64,000 bases of DNA from Ruegeria sp. Alg231-54 (GTDB lineage Bacteria > Pseudomonadota > Alphaproteobacteria > Rhodobacterales > Rhodobacteraceae): NCBI RefSeq assembly GCF_900143525.1, contig NZ_FREZ01000001.1, positions 754,445 to 818,444 on the forward strand. The letters run 5' to 3'. Below are positions 1 through 9,021 of the stretch, piece by piece. The notes below the pieces were generated by a model. That model was not told the DNA's origin. It worked only from the letters and a program-made list of their open reading frames with translations, and searched no databases. The position numbers and the translations under genes were made by a program. Positions within the stretch are counted from its first letter, which is position 1, and every line of letters begins with the position of its first letter.

Positions 1-387
1 GGTTCCCTGCTTGATCACCCCGCACAGCGAACTTGGAAAGCGGCTACTTTTGACCCGATTCAGGATCACCTCGGCCACGGCAAACTGACCGCGAACGCTT
101 TCGCCGCGCGCTTCAAAGTAAAGCGCCTCAGCCAGACATTTGAAATTCTCGTCACCAGCGGCAGTCGGCAGTTGATCCAGCCAATCCTTGGAATAGGACA
201 CCTGTTGCAGCACAGGTTCTTTACGTGGCTTGAACAGGCCCAAGTAGTCGCGAAACTTTTGCCCGGGCAATTCGCTCCGGGTTACCAGTTCGCGTTTGGC
301 AGATTCGGTGGCTTCCCTCTCGGCGACGGAAACACTCGGCAGCACGGTTGCTGCCAATGTGGCAACAGCCAATATGTATCGTAGCAT
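1..387 (-). CDS. cell wall hydrolase, SleB family (3' end outside window)
   Basis: Partial gene; the start is inside the window and the C-terminus lies beyond base 1. The visible 129 residues begin with a signal peptide (hydrophobic stretch around residues 4-22, ending SVSVA), followed by a linker and the start of a Hydrolase_2/SleB catalytic domain at about residue 83 ([14 protein letters not shown], with E92 the expected catalytic glutamate, then VAEVILNRV). The family cleaves peptidoglycan in the periplasm. The ATG at 387 is preceded by GCGAGG, a plausible ribosome binding site. It lies downstream of ppdK on the same strand with a 186-bp gap, so it probably has its own promoter. Confidence 0.85.
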   Translation of the reverse strand, partial: MLRYILAVATLAATVLPSVSVAEREATESAKRELVTRSELPGQKFRDYLGLFKPRKEPVLQQVSYSKDWLDQLPTAAGDENFKCLAEALYFEARGESVRGQFAVAEVILNRVKSSRFPSSLCGVIKQGT

Positions 388-460
388 CAGATAACCTCGC
401 ACAGGCACAATTAGCGCCAGACCCTCCCCCGGCGGGCGCGATGAGGCTCATACCGAATTC

Positions 461-529
461 AAACGGCGACGTCCAGTTCTGACGGAAAAGCAAGTGGAAA
501 ATCGCCGTTTCGTCAACAATATTTGACGA
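461..529. promoter_or_regulatory. inverted repeats upstream of the SleB gene
   Basis: Two inverted repeats sit in the gap between ppdK and the SleB gene. TCGTCAA at 510-516 and TTGACGA at 523-529 form a 7-bp palindrome around a 6-base centre, and AAACGGCGA (461-469) is matched by TCGCCGTTT (502-510). On the minus strand a TTGACG hexamer within the palindrome could be a -35 element. This could be an operator or hairpin; no regulator is identifiable. Confidence 0.3.
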
Positions 530-573
530 CGGCGCTTTCTGTTACCTACTAATTCTAGAGTGCCGCCCTTCTG

Positions 574-3135
574 TCAACCCCCAAGTCTGGACGAAATCGC
601 CAGTTGAGCGGCAGCCAGCCGAGCGACAGGTACTCGGAAGGGTGAACAGGACACGTAGTCAAAGCCCAATTCTCGGCAAATGGCGATTGATTCGGGGTTA
701 CCGCCATGTTCGCCGCAAACCGACAACGTCACTTCCGGTTGTGCTTGCCTGCCGCGTTCAGCCCCCAGTTTAAGCAATTCGCCAACTCCGTCCGCGTCCA
801 ACACATGAAACGGGTCTTCGACAAAGACACCCTGCCGGACATAAGCCGACATGAACCGGCCTGCGTCATCGCGGGACAAGCCATAGGTCATCTGCGTCAG
901 ATCGTTCGTTCCGAAACTTAAAAACGCGGTTTGCGGCGCGATTTCGGCCGCCCGCAAACAGGCCCGAGGGGTTTCGACCATCACGCCTAGCCGATACTCA
1001 AATTCCTGCCCGCGTTCACCGGCGACGGCTGCTGCCACAGAATCGATGCGCGCCTTGACCAGTTCGACCTCGCGCTTGGCGGATACCAGCGGGATCATCA
1101 CCTCGGGCACCACCGGTGCGCCGTCTTTGCTGGCTTCAAGCGTCGCCTCGAAAATCGCACGCGCCTGCATGTCGTAGATTTCGGGAACCGTCACACCCAG
1201 ACGTACGCCGCGCAGGCCCAGCATCGGGTTATATTCGGTCATGGCGTCGACCCTGCGTTCGACATCTGAGACCGGCAGGTCTAGCGCTTCGGCAAGTTCG
1301 CGTTGGCCGGTGCGCGTGGTTGGAAGAAACTCGTGCAACGGTGGATCGAACAGACGGATACAGACAGGCTGTCCCTCCATGATCCGGAAAAGCTGCGCGA
1401 AGTCATCGCGCTGCATCGGCAACAAGCGTTCCAACACCGCTTCGCGACCGGATGAGGTCTGCGCAAAGATCATTTCGCGCATTACGATCAGACGACCGGG
1501 GTCAAAGAACATGTGCTCGGTCCGACACAACCCGATCCCTTGCGCCATGAAGTTCCGCGCTGTTTGTGCGTCTGCGGGTGTGTCCGCGTTGGCGCGAATT
1601 GCAATGTCCCGTTCTGCGTCCGCCCACCCCATCAGGGTCTGAAAACAATCATCCAGCGCGGCCTCGAGCATCGTCGGCCTCCCCGCCAACACCTGACCCG
1701 AGCTGCCGTCGATGGTCAATGTGTCGCCTGTTTTGAAAACCCGCCCGTCGGGAGCCATCAGCTGTTTTTTCTTTGTCTGAAACCGCATCTCGGACGCGCC
1801 GACGATGCACGGCAGGCCCAAACCCCGGCCAATCACGGCCGCGTGGCTGGTCATGCCGCCCTTTTCCGTCAGGACCGCCACGGCGGCATGCATACCGCGC
1901 ACATCTTCCGGGGAGGTTTCACGGCGCACCAAAATGCACGGCTCTCCCCGCGCGGCGCTTGCCTGAGCCTCGGCCGAGGTGAAAACGATTTTGCCGGTCG
2001 CAGCACCCGGACTGGCGGCAATTCCGGTGGTCAGGGTGTCGCGTTCCGCATCAGGGTGAACCTGCCGGTGCAACAGCTCGTTCAGGGAATGTGGATCAAC
2101 CCGCATTACAGCCTCTTGCGGAGGAATGATCCCGTCTTCGGCCAGGCGCACAGCGATCCGCATCGCCGCGCGTGCGCTGCGTTGAACCCGGACACCATCC
2201 AAAATGTGAACGTGGCCGTTTTCAATCACGAACTCGACCTGCATTTCCTCGCGCAGCTTGACCCGCATCAGCGCCGCATGCGTTTTGAGGTCCGCAAATG
2301 CCTTGGGCGCGACCTCCTCCAGGGACTTTCCGCGCGGATCCTTTTCCAGGTACAGCGCCGCGACGCCTTCCCCCAGCGCATCCCGCCCCTGACTTTGGCT
2401 CAGATACCGACCGGTGATCTGAGGCAATCCAGTAGTCGGATCAATTAGTTGCAGCACACCCGATCCGCACTCGCCCTGCCCAACGCCGGGGATCATCTCT
2501 TGGATCACCAAACCCAGACCCGCGTCCGCCGGCGCCCCCTTTGCCTGACGCAACAATCGCGCCGAGGTGCCCTCCCATGCGCGTGCCATCGAACGCAGCA
2601 CGGCAATCAGCTGCTCTCCGCGATCCTGTGGAAAGGCTTCGTCCGTCTCATCTTCGTAAGCCCTCAGAGATTCCTGCAGCCCCTCACGGCCATCTGCGTC
2701 AATCTCGTCAAACACATCTGGGTCCAGCCGCGCAACATGAACCGCGTAGCTTTGGACAAAGCGCAGATACAACGCAGCCGCGGCCTCAACCCCCATCGAA
2801 TCCGACAGGTCGACATAGCGCGCGTCATTCATGCCGATGTTCAGGATGGCACCCGGGCCGCCCCAATCGGGATCTTCGGAACTGGGCCGGACACACAGCA
2901 GCGCGGTCTGATCAAATTGCTCAAGAACAGCAGCTAAATCCGGCACCTGGCCGTCCGATATCTGATGCACCGCATCAAACGACAACGCGACCGTTCGTGG
3001 AACCGGCAGTTCCAGACGAACCAGACGTTGCAGACATTTCGCCCGCCCGCCATGCGTGTTGGCGGCAACGGGCGCTTCGGACGTGATAAGCGTAGTATGC
3101 GGATTATTCTGCACTGCGGCACCTTTTGATTTCAC
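574..3135 (-). CDS. ppdK: pyruvate, phosphate dikinase (short, divergent N-terminus)
   Basis: Interconverts pyruvate + ATP + Pi and PEP + AMP + PPi, linking glycolysis and gluconeogenesis. At 853 residues it is slightly shorter than typical PPDK. The ATP-grasp part is divergent (CVRPSSEDP near residue 81 where canonical enzymes have SVRSGA). The phosphohistidine domain is intact (GGMTSHAAVIGRG, H431), as are PEP-domain motifs GLCRTEHMFF, NPMLGLRGVR, GTNDLTQM and SVCGEHGG (C807). It lies 43 bp downstream of glyS on the same strand, so co-transcription is likely. The catalytic halves look functional; the unusual nucleotide-binding loop could mean altered phosphodonor use, which is inference. 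Confidence 0.88.
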   Translation of the reverse strand: MKSKGAAVQNNPHTTLITSEAPVAANTHGGRAKCLQRLVRLELPVPRTVALSFDAVHQISDGQVPDLAAVLEQFDQTALLCVRPSSEDPDWGGPGAILNIGMNDARYVDLSDSMGVEAAAALYLRFVQSYAVHVARLDPDVFDEIDADGREGLQESLRAYEDETDEAFPQDRGEQLIAVLRSMARAWEGTSARLLRQAKGAPADAGLGLVIQEMIPGVGQGECGSGVLQLIDPTTGLPQITGRYLSQSQGRDALGEGVAALYLEKDPRGKSLEEVAPKAFADLKTHAALMRVKLREEMQVEFVIENGHVHILDGVRVQRSARAAMRIAVRLAEDGIIPPQEAVMRVDPHSLNELLHRQVHPDAERDTLTTGIAASPGAATGKIVFTSAEAQASAARGEPCILVRRETSPEDVRGMHAAVAVLTEKGGMTSHAAVIGRGLGLPCIVGASEMRFQTKKKQLMAPDGRVFKTGDTLTIDGSSGQVLAGRPTMLEAALDDCFQTLMGWADAERDIAIRANADTPADAQTARNFMAQGIGLCRTEHMFFDPGRLIVMREMIFAQTSSGREAVLERLLPMQRDDFAQLFRIMEGQPVCIRLFDPPLHEFLPTTRTGQRELAEALDLPVSDVERRVDAMTEYNPMLGLRGVRLGVTVPEIYDMQARAIFEATLEASKDGAPVVPEVMIPLVSAKREVELVKARIDSVAAAVAGERGQEFEYRLGVMVETPRACLRAAEIAPQTAFLSFGTNDLTQMTYGLSRDDAGRFMSAYVRQGVFVEDPFHVLDADGVGELLKLGAERGRQAQPEVTLSVCGEHGGNPESIAICRELGFDYVSCSPFRVPVARLAAAQLAISSRLGG

Positions 3136-3178
3136 CGCAGCATAAGCCCCTGCACCAATGGCGCAAGGGCGTTCTGGA

Positions 3179-5398
3179 TCAGCCTTCGATGCGGCTCAGA
3201 TCAGCAACACTGGAGCAGACCTGACGGATCTGGCTTAGCAGGTTCAGGCGGTTACGGCGCAGGATGTCATTGTCGGTATTGACCTGAACATCCTCAAAAA
3301 ACGCATCCACCGGGCCGCGCAGGCCGGCCATGGCCGACATGGCTGCCGGAAAGTCTTCGGCCTTCAACGCCAGGTCAATCTTGGCCTGTGCAGTTTCCAA
3401 CGCGCCGAACAGAGCCTTTTCGCTGTCGGTCTCCGCAAACTTGATATCTGCGCCATAGGAATACTCGACCCCGTCCTTCTCCTCGGCCTGGGTCAGGATG
3501 TTGTTGGCGCGCTTGAACCCCTGCACGAGGTTTTCGCCATCCTCAGTCGCGATCACGGCATTCAGCGCGCGGGCACGTTTGACCAGCAGGTTGAGGTCAT
3601 CATTGCCGTCCATCGCGATGCAGGCGTCGATGATGTCGTGGCGAATGCCCTCGTCGCGGAGGAAGGTTTTGAGTCGGTCGTGGAAGAAGGAGAGGAGATC
3701 GTCGGACGCGTCCGGGACTTTCTTCTCCAACCCCAGAAATTCATCGGTCGGCTTGTCGCCGAGATTGTCTTTGACCGCTTTGAACGCTGCACCGAAGACG
3801 CCGTGATCCGCGATTTCTTCCAGCAGGTCCTCGACATCTGATTTCGGCAACGCGTCATTGATGGCACCCTCTGCCCGGACCAATTGGCTATCAAAGAACC
3901 GATCCAATCTTAGACGCAAATCATTTTCGAGTATCAATCGCGTCACGCCCAACGCCGCGCGGCGTAAGGCAAACGGGTCTTTCGATCCCGTGGGCTTCTC
4001 CTCAATCGCCCAGAACCCGGTCAGCGTGTCCAACTTGTCGGCCAGCGCCACAGTTACAGACAACGGCGCGATGGGCACATCATCCGACGGCCCCAACGGC
4101 GAGTAATGTTCCTGCGCCACGGCGGCAACGGCGGTGTCCTCGCCGGCGGCTTCGACGTAATATCGACCCATAAGCCCCTGAAGTTCCGGGAATTCATAGA
4201 CCATCTCGGAACTCAGATCGGCCTTTGCCAGACGCGCGGCTTTCTCGGCCTGATCAGCATCTGCTCCGGTCACCGAGGCCAATTCGCGGGCAAGCGCCGC
4301 GATGCGGTCGATCCGCTCGGCTTGATTTCCCAGCTTGTTGTGGAAGGTCACATTCTCCAGCGCGAAGGTCCATTGGGCGATGTCCGATTTGGCAACGCGC
4401 AGGTCGTTCTCCCAAAAGAACTTGGCATCCGCCAGACGCGCCGACAGCACCTTTTGGTTTCCGGCCAGAATGGTCGCGCCGTTGTCGGTGGTTTCGCGGT
4501 TGGCCACGGTGATGAAGCGTTCAATCCGGCCCGTTTTGGGGTTCTTCACGGAAAAGAACTTCTGGTGCTCTTTCATCGAGGTTTGCAGAACCTCGGGCGG
4601 CAGTTCCAGAAACTCGTCATCGATCTGACCCATCAGAACCACGGGCCATTCGACTAGACCAGCGACCTCGGCCAGCAGGCCCTTGTCGTCAACGACCTCA
4701 AGCCCTGCCGCGAAGGCAAGGTTCTGGGCGTCGTTCCAGATGTGCTCTGCGCGCTCCGCAGGCGACAGCACCACAAACGCGCGTTTCAGTTTTGCGGCGT
4801 AATCCTCGAAGGACGAGACCGCAAAGCGACCCGGCGCCATGAAACGGTGACCTTCGGTGGTGTCGCCGGTCTTGATGTCTTCGATCTCCATCGGCACGAC
4901 CTGCGCGCCAGCCTCATCGGTCAGGATGCACAGGATCGAGTGCAGCGGACGCACCCAGCGCAGACCGCCATTGCCCCAGCGCATGGATTTCGGCCAGGGG
5001 AAATTGCGGATCGTCACCTCAATCACCTCGGCCACAATCTCGGCCGCAGGGCGGCCGGGCTTTTCGATGGTGGCGAAGTAAACCGCGCCCTTGGGTGTTT
5101 CACGCTCTTCCAGTTGATCGCGGGTCAAACCTGCGCCCCGCAGAAACCCTTCGATGGCTTTGTCCGGCGCGCCAACTTTCGGACCCTTGCGTTCTTCGCT
5201 GATCATCGGGCTTTCCGCCAGCAGCCCTTCAACCGCCAGTGTCAGGCGGCGCGGCGTCGTCAGAGAGGCAGCAGAGGCATAGGTCAAACCGGCCTCGACC
5301 AAACCATCGGTGATCCGCTTTTTCAGGTCATCGCCGGCACGGGTCTGCATGCGCGCGGGGATTTCCTCGGAAAACAATTCGATCAGCAGGTCGGGCAT
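3179..5398 (-). CDS. glyS: glycine--tRNA ligase beta subunit
   Basis: Beta chain of the alpha2beta2 bacterial glycyl-tRNA synthetase, which charges tRNA-Gly in the cytoplasm and carries tRNA recognition. The 739-residue product opens with MPDLLIELFSEEIPARMQ, typical of GlyS, and contains the HD-like/tRNA_synt_2f body (FKQHQKFF-like segment KEHQKFFSVKN, then ALADKLDTLTGFWAIEEKPTGSKDPFALRRAALG). The C-terminal portion is the DALR anticodon-binding region. It is part of a minus-strand cluster with glyQ (7.9 kb) and ppdK; the alpha and beta genes are separated here by DUF6446, a GltS carrier and an inverted marC. Confidence 0.97.
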   Translation of the reverse strand: MPDLLIELFSEEIPARMQTRAGDDLKKRITDGLVEAGLTYASAASLTTPRRLTLAVEGLLAESPMISEERKGPKVGAPDKAIEGFLRGAGLTRDQLEERETPKGAVYFATIEKPGRPAAEIVAEVIEVTIRNFPWPKSMRWGNGGLRWVRPLHSILCILTDEAGAQVVPMEIEDIKTGDTTEGHRFMAPGRFAVSSFEDYAAKLKRAFVVLSPAERAEHIWNDAQNLAFAAGLEVVDDKGLLAEVAGLVEWPVVLMGQIDDEFLELPPEVLQTSMKEHQKFFSVKNPKTGRIERFITVANRETTDNGATILAGNQKVLSARLADAKFFWENDLRVAKSDIAQWTFALENVTFHNKLGNQAERIDRIAALARELASVTGADADQAEKAARLAKADLSSEMVYEFPELQGLMGRYYVEAAGEDTAVAAVAQEHYSPLGPSDDVPIAPLSVTVALADKLDTLTGFWAIEEKPTGSKDPFALRRAALGVTRLILENDLRLRLDRFFDSQLVRAEGAINDALPKSDVEDLLEEIADHGVFGAAFKAVKDNLGDKPTDEFLGLEKKVPDASDDLLSFFHDRLKTFLRDEGIRHDIIDACIAMDGNDDLNLLVKRARALNAVIATEDGENLVQGFKRANNILTQAEEKDGVEYSYGADIKFAETDSEKALFGALETAQAKIDLALKAEDFPAAMSAMAGLRGPVDAFFEDVQVNTDNDILRRNRLNLLSQIRQVCSSVADLSRIEG

Positions 5399-5407
5399 AT
5401 TCGGTCC

Positions 5408-6622
5408 TTAGAAATTGACGATCGTCTGTATGACGATGGCATTAGCGATATCCACAAAGAATGCGGATACAAGGGGCAGCACGATAAAGGCAATAGGAGA
5501 TGGGCCATATCGCTTGGTGACGGCGGTCATATTGGCAATTGCAGTCGGGGTGGCGCCAAGAGCGAACCCCCCGAAACCAGCGGCCAGAACGGCAGCGCGG
5601 TAGTTGCTGCCCATGACCGGGAACAGAACCCAGATCACAAAGGCCACTGCAAACAGGGTTTGGGCCGACATGATGACCACGATCGCCAGACCCAGTTCCG
5701 CGATGGTCCAAAGCTGCAGGCTCATCAGTGACATCGCCAAAAACGCGCCCAGCGAGAATTCCGAGATCAGCGCCAGTGAGGGTGTACGTTCGATCGATGG
5801 ACGGCTGGGGAAAAACGTTGCCCGCAGATTTGCAATTACGATGCCCATGATCAGACAGGGCACAAACAGGGGCAGCTTCAGGCCAGCGGCACTGATCACC
5901 TCCCCCAAGAAATACCCCGCGATGATCGCCAGATTGAGATACAACAAGACCCGCATGATTGTGACATGGTCGATCTTTACTGCCGTTTCGTCGGAATCGA
6001 TCGGCAGGCCGACGGTGTGGTCCTCATCCGGACGCGCGGGGCTGAGGTTGCGCCCCTCAACCAAAAGCCTTGCGATCGGCCCGCCAATCAAAGCGGCCAG
6101 CACCAGCCCGAGGGTAGCAACGGCAACCCCCAACTCGGTCGCGCCGTCCAGACCGGTGGCCTCGGCCACCTCGGGTGCCCAGGCAATTGCGGTTCCGTGG
6201 CCGCCGATCAAGGATGCCGAACCGAACAGAACACCGGCCTGCGCCGGATAGCCGAACATAGACGCCCCAATCGCCCCGATCCCGTTTTGTGCAACAATCG
6301 TCGCCAAAGTCAGGATCAAAAGTAAAAACAGAGGCTTGCCGCCTGATATCAGGTCAGAGAGCCGTGCGTTCAAACCGATGCCCGCAAAGAACACCACCAA
6401 CAGAAAATCCCGTGTAGCAAGGTCAAAGGACAGCTCAAGATCGAAGGCCAGATACAACAGCAGCACGACCAGTGAGGCCAGCAGACCACCCGTGACAGGT
6501 TCGGGAATGTTAAACTGGCGTAATGCGGTGACGCGCGCGTTGATCTCGACCCCCAAAAGATACACCGCAAAGCCCAACGTAGCGGTGAGGAAATCAGGTA
6601 TCTGCAGGGTCTCGGCGGTCAT
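5408..6622 (-). CDS. gltS: sodium/glutamate symporter, GltS family
   Basis: Inner-membrane Na+-coupled glutamate carrier by family. It has about ten hydrophobic segments and the hallmark motifs FNIPEPVTGGL near the N-terminus, SLIGGHGTAIAW mid-protein and GATPTAIANM in the second half. Two adjacent ATG codons (6625 and 6622) follow GAGG; the second has the better spacing, although the frame stays open to 6664. The start region overlaps the end of the upstream DUF6446 gene, indicating translational coupling. Substrate is inferred from family only. Confidence 0.85.
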   Translation of the reverse strand: MTAETLQIPDFLTATLGFAVYLLGVEINARVTALRQFNIPEPVTGGLLASLVVLLLYLAFDLELSFDLATRDFLLVVFFAGIGLNARLSDLISGGKPLFLLLILTLATIVAQNGIGAIGASMFGYPAQAGVLFGSASLIGGHGTAIAWAPEVAEATGLDGATELGVAVATLGLVLAALIGGPIARLLVEGRNLSPARPDEDHTVGLPIDSDETAVKIDHVTIMRVLLYLNLAIIAGYFLGEVISAAGLKLPLFVPCLIMGIVIANLRATFFPSRPSIERTPSLALISEFSLGAFLAMSLMSLQLWTIAELGLAIVVIMSAQTLFAVAFVIWVLFPVMGSNYRAAVLAAGFGGFALGATPTAIANMTAVTKRYGPSPIAFIVLPLVSAFFVDIANAIVIQTIVNF

Positions 6623-6629
6623 CATATCC

Positions 6630-7154
6630 TCAATTCTGTGGTCGATCCGGGCATTCTTCGCCAATCACGGTGCCGTCATAGGCCTTTTCGCCGCAATTGT
6701 TCAGCGCGTGCCAGACATAGCCTTTGCCGCCATTTGTAACCGCAACAATTCGGTCAACGCCAAAATGAATGTTTTTTGCGCCCAGAAACGCCTTGGCCTC
6801 GCCTGATTTCAGGGCATCCGCCACCGCCACGGCGTCAAAGCAATCGAACCATCCCGGTGCGGTCAGCGGCTCTGCATTCTCGACCGCGACATGGGTTTCC
6901 TCAATCTGCGCAAGCGTCAGATCCGTTTCGAAACAGGCACGGTAGCGGATGGGTGAGCTGTCCGCGTCAATCGCCTGAAACGCACTGTAGGATATAGGCG
7001 TGGGCGCCTCGGCCCCATCAGTCATCAACATGACGTCCTGTCCGAGCTTGGATTCCACGTCATAATAAAATCCGTAGATCTGCAGGTAATACATCCCAAA
7101 ACCGGCTACCGCCGCCGAGATCAGCAATATGATCGCAAGCACTTTTCCTGTCAT
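6630..7154 (-). CDS. DUF6446-like membrane-anchored protein
   Basis: The 174-residue protein has an N-terminal hydrophobic anchor (about residues 5-27) and an exported C-terminal domain with conserved-looking cysteines (RACFETDL, WFDCFDAV, NNCGEKAYDG, EECPD). Function is unknown. From memory it resembles the DUF6446 proteins found next to glycyl-tRNA synthetase genes in Rhodobacteraceae. It overlaps the start of the gltS frame and probably shares a transcript with gltS and glyS. Confidence 0.6.
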   Translation of the reverse strand: MTGKVLAIILLISAAVAGFGMYYLQIYGFYYDVESKLGQDVMLMTDGAEAPTPISYSAFQAIDADSSPIRYRACFETDLTLAQIEETHVAVENAEPLTAPGWFDCFDAVAVADALKSGEAKAFLGAKNIHFGVDRIVAVTNGGKGYVWHALNNCGEKAYDGTVIGEECPDRPQN

Positions 7155-7245
7155 TGTCTTTTCCTTTTGCTCACGATGCCTCTTTCACGATCGGTAAAAA
7201 TAGGACAGGTTCCAATTGATTACAGGCCGGAAAGAGACTTTTGAA

Positions 7246-7878
7246 ATGGACAGCACCCTTGCCGTAGGATTCTTCGGAGCGCTTTTTGCGATCATGAATC
7301 CAATCACGAACCTGCCAGTATTCCTTAGCGTCACCGACGGCCTTGCCCCGGCTGAGCAACGCAAAGTGGCTACAAAGACGGCGCTCTACTGCCTGATCCT
7401 CGGCGCATCGTTTGCGGCTGTGGGAAGTCAAACGCTCAGCCTGTTCGGCATCAGCGTCGATGACCTGCGTGTCGCGGGTGGTCTGGTCGTTCTGATGATT
7501 GGCCTGAACATGCTGAACGGAAAGCCCAGCACGTCGCATCACGGAACCGAGGGGGAAAGGCAATCCTATCCTGAACCGGACACGGTTGCCTTTTATCCGC
7601 TGGCATTTCCGATCCTTGTCGGGCCGGGCACAATTACCACGTTGATCCTGTATGCGAGCCACATCCATAAACCGGTAGATGCCATTGTTTACGCTGGCGT
7701 TTTCCTGGCCGTCCTTCTGTTGCTGTTCGTGACATTCTGGAACGCCACAGCCATTGCCAAACGTCTGTCTGACAATGCTCGTGTTATCATGAGCCGGTTC
7801 ATGGGCATGATCCTGTCGGCCATCGCAATCAGTATGATCGCGGCTGGCCTTAAGGTCTTGCTGCCCGGACTGGCCTGA
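7246..7878 (+). CDS. MarC family (UPF0056) inner-membrane protein
   Basis: Multi-pass membrane protein of about 210 residues with six predicted helices. Family markers are FALFAIMNPITNLPVF at the N-terminus, AGGLVVLMIGLNML, and AFPILVGPGTITTLIL in the middle. The family role is unresolved; earlier links to antibiotic resistance did not hold up. I place the start at ATG 7246, with GGAAAGAG upstream; a TTG at 7216 in frame is less likely. The gene is inverted relative to its neighbours, between DUF6446 and glyQ, and converges on glyQ with an 8-bp gap. Confidence 0.85.
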   Translation: MDSTLAVGFFGALFAIMNPITNLPVFLSVTDGLAPAEQRKVATKTALYCLILGASFAAVGSQTLSLFGISVDDLRVAGGLVVLMIGLNMLNGKPSTSHHGTEGERQSYPEPDTVAFYPLAFPILVGPGTITTLILYASHIHKPVDAIVYAGVFLAVLLLLFVTFWNATAIAKRLSDNARVIMSRFMGMILSAIAISMIAAGLKVLLPGLA

Positions 7879-7886
7879 GCGGCGCA

Positions 7887-8816
7887 TTAGGCCTGGAACC
7901 CGGCGGCCTCGGTCAGCAGGAATGCGTCTGCGCATTGCTTCGCCAAGGCCCGCACGCGGCCGATATAGGCCTGACGCTCGGTTACCGAGATCACGCCCCG
8001 TGCGTCCAGCAGGTTGAACACGTGACTGGCCTTGATGCACTGATCATATGCTGGGTGCGCCATGATGATGCGCTTGCCAGTTTTTGGGTCGTCATGCTCC
8101 TGTGCCAGAATGGCGGCGCACTCAGCCTCGGCTTCTTCGAAGTGGCGCAACAACACTTCGGTGTTGGCCACGTCAAAGTTCCAGCGGGCGTATTCTTCTT
8201 CGGTCTGCTTGAAGATGTCGCCATAGGAAAGCGGGCTTGGTGACTGCGGATCGTTGAACGGCATGTCCATCACGTGGTCGATGCCAAGCACGTACATCGC
8301 CAGGCGCTCCAAGCCATAGGTCAGCTCGCCCGAGACCGGCGCACAATCATGGCCACCGACCTGTTGGAAGTATGTGAACTGGCTGACTTCCATGCCGTCA
8401 CACCAAACTTCCCAACCCAGACCCCATGCGCCAAGGGTGGGGCTTTCCCAATCATCCTCGACAAACCGGATGTCATGCAGGGTCATGTCGATGCCAATCG
8501 CCTCAAGCGAGCCCAGATACAGGTCCTGCAAATCCGGCGGACTGGGTTTGATCAGCACTTGATACTGATAATAATGCTGCAACCGGTTGGGGTTCTCACC
8601 ATAGCGCCCATCCGTAGGGCGGCGCGAAGGCTGCACATAAGCTGCGGCCCAGGTTTTCGACCCAAGCGCGCGCAAGGTGGTCGCCGGGTGGAACGTACCT
8701 GCACCAACCTCCATGTCATAGGGCTGCAGAATGGCGCAGCCTTTTGAGGCCCAATAGGTCTGAAGCCGCAAGATAATCTCTTGAAAAGAACGTGGTGCGC
8801 TGGACTGGTCGGTCAT
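7887..8816 (-). CDS. glyQ: glycine--tRNA ligase alpha subunit
   Basis: Catalytic alpha chain of the alpha2beta2 glycyl-tRNA synthetase. The sequence [31 protein letters not shown] and the motifs [38 protein letters not shown] are diagnostic of GlyQ. The start is set at ATG 8816 ([11 protein letters not shown]), preceded by AAGGGA; an upstream in-frame start at 8837 would add seven unconserved-looking residues. It partners with GlyS encoded 2.5 kb further along the same strand. Confidence 0.97.
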   Translation of the reverse strand: MTDQSSAPRSFQEIILRLQTYWASKGCAILQPYDMEVGAGTFHPATTLRALGSKTWAAAYVQPSRRPTDGRYGENPNRLQHYYQYQVLIKPSPPDLQDLYLGSLEAIGIDMTLHDIRFVEDDWESPTLGAWGLGWEVWCDGMEVSQFTYFQQVGGHDCAPVSGELTYGLERLAMYVLGIDHVMDMPFNDPQSPSPLSYGDIFKQTEEEYARWNFDVANTEVLLRHFEEAEAECAAILAQEHDDPKTGKRIIMAHPAYDQCIKASHVFNLLDARGVISVTERQAYIGRVRALAKQCADAFLLTEAAGFQA

Positions 8817-9021
8817 GACATTCCCTTTGGACGCCACTGCGCCCGGTTCCGTTGGGTTTTGTCCTTCCTATGCAAGGGGCCGTTGGGCGTCAACGGGCGG
8901 CAAAGCCTATGCTGTCACTGCGCAGCCACACTGGAAATTCCCCGTATTCCGGGCATGGCTTTCGGTACGTTGTTTCGCGTAGGGTCCGGCAAAGATAAAA
9001 CACTGCAGACACGGGCAGACA

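Noticed and set aside
1513..2448. A 311-residue open frame antisense to ppdK
   Set aside because: Shadow frame of ppdK without domain similarity.
7171..8040. A 289-residue open frame antisense to marC
   Set aside because: Covers marC on the other strand and part of glyQ; no domain; marC is clear.
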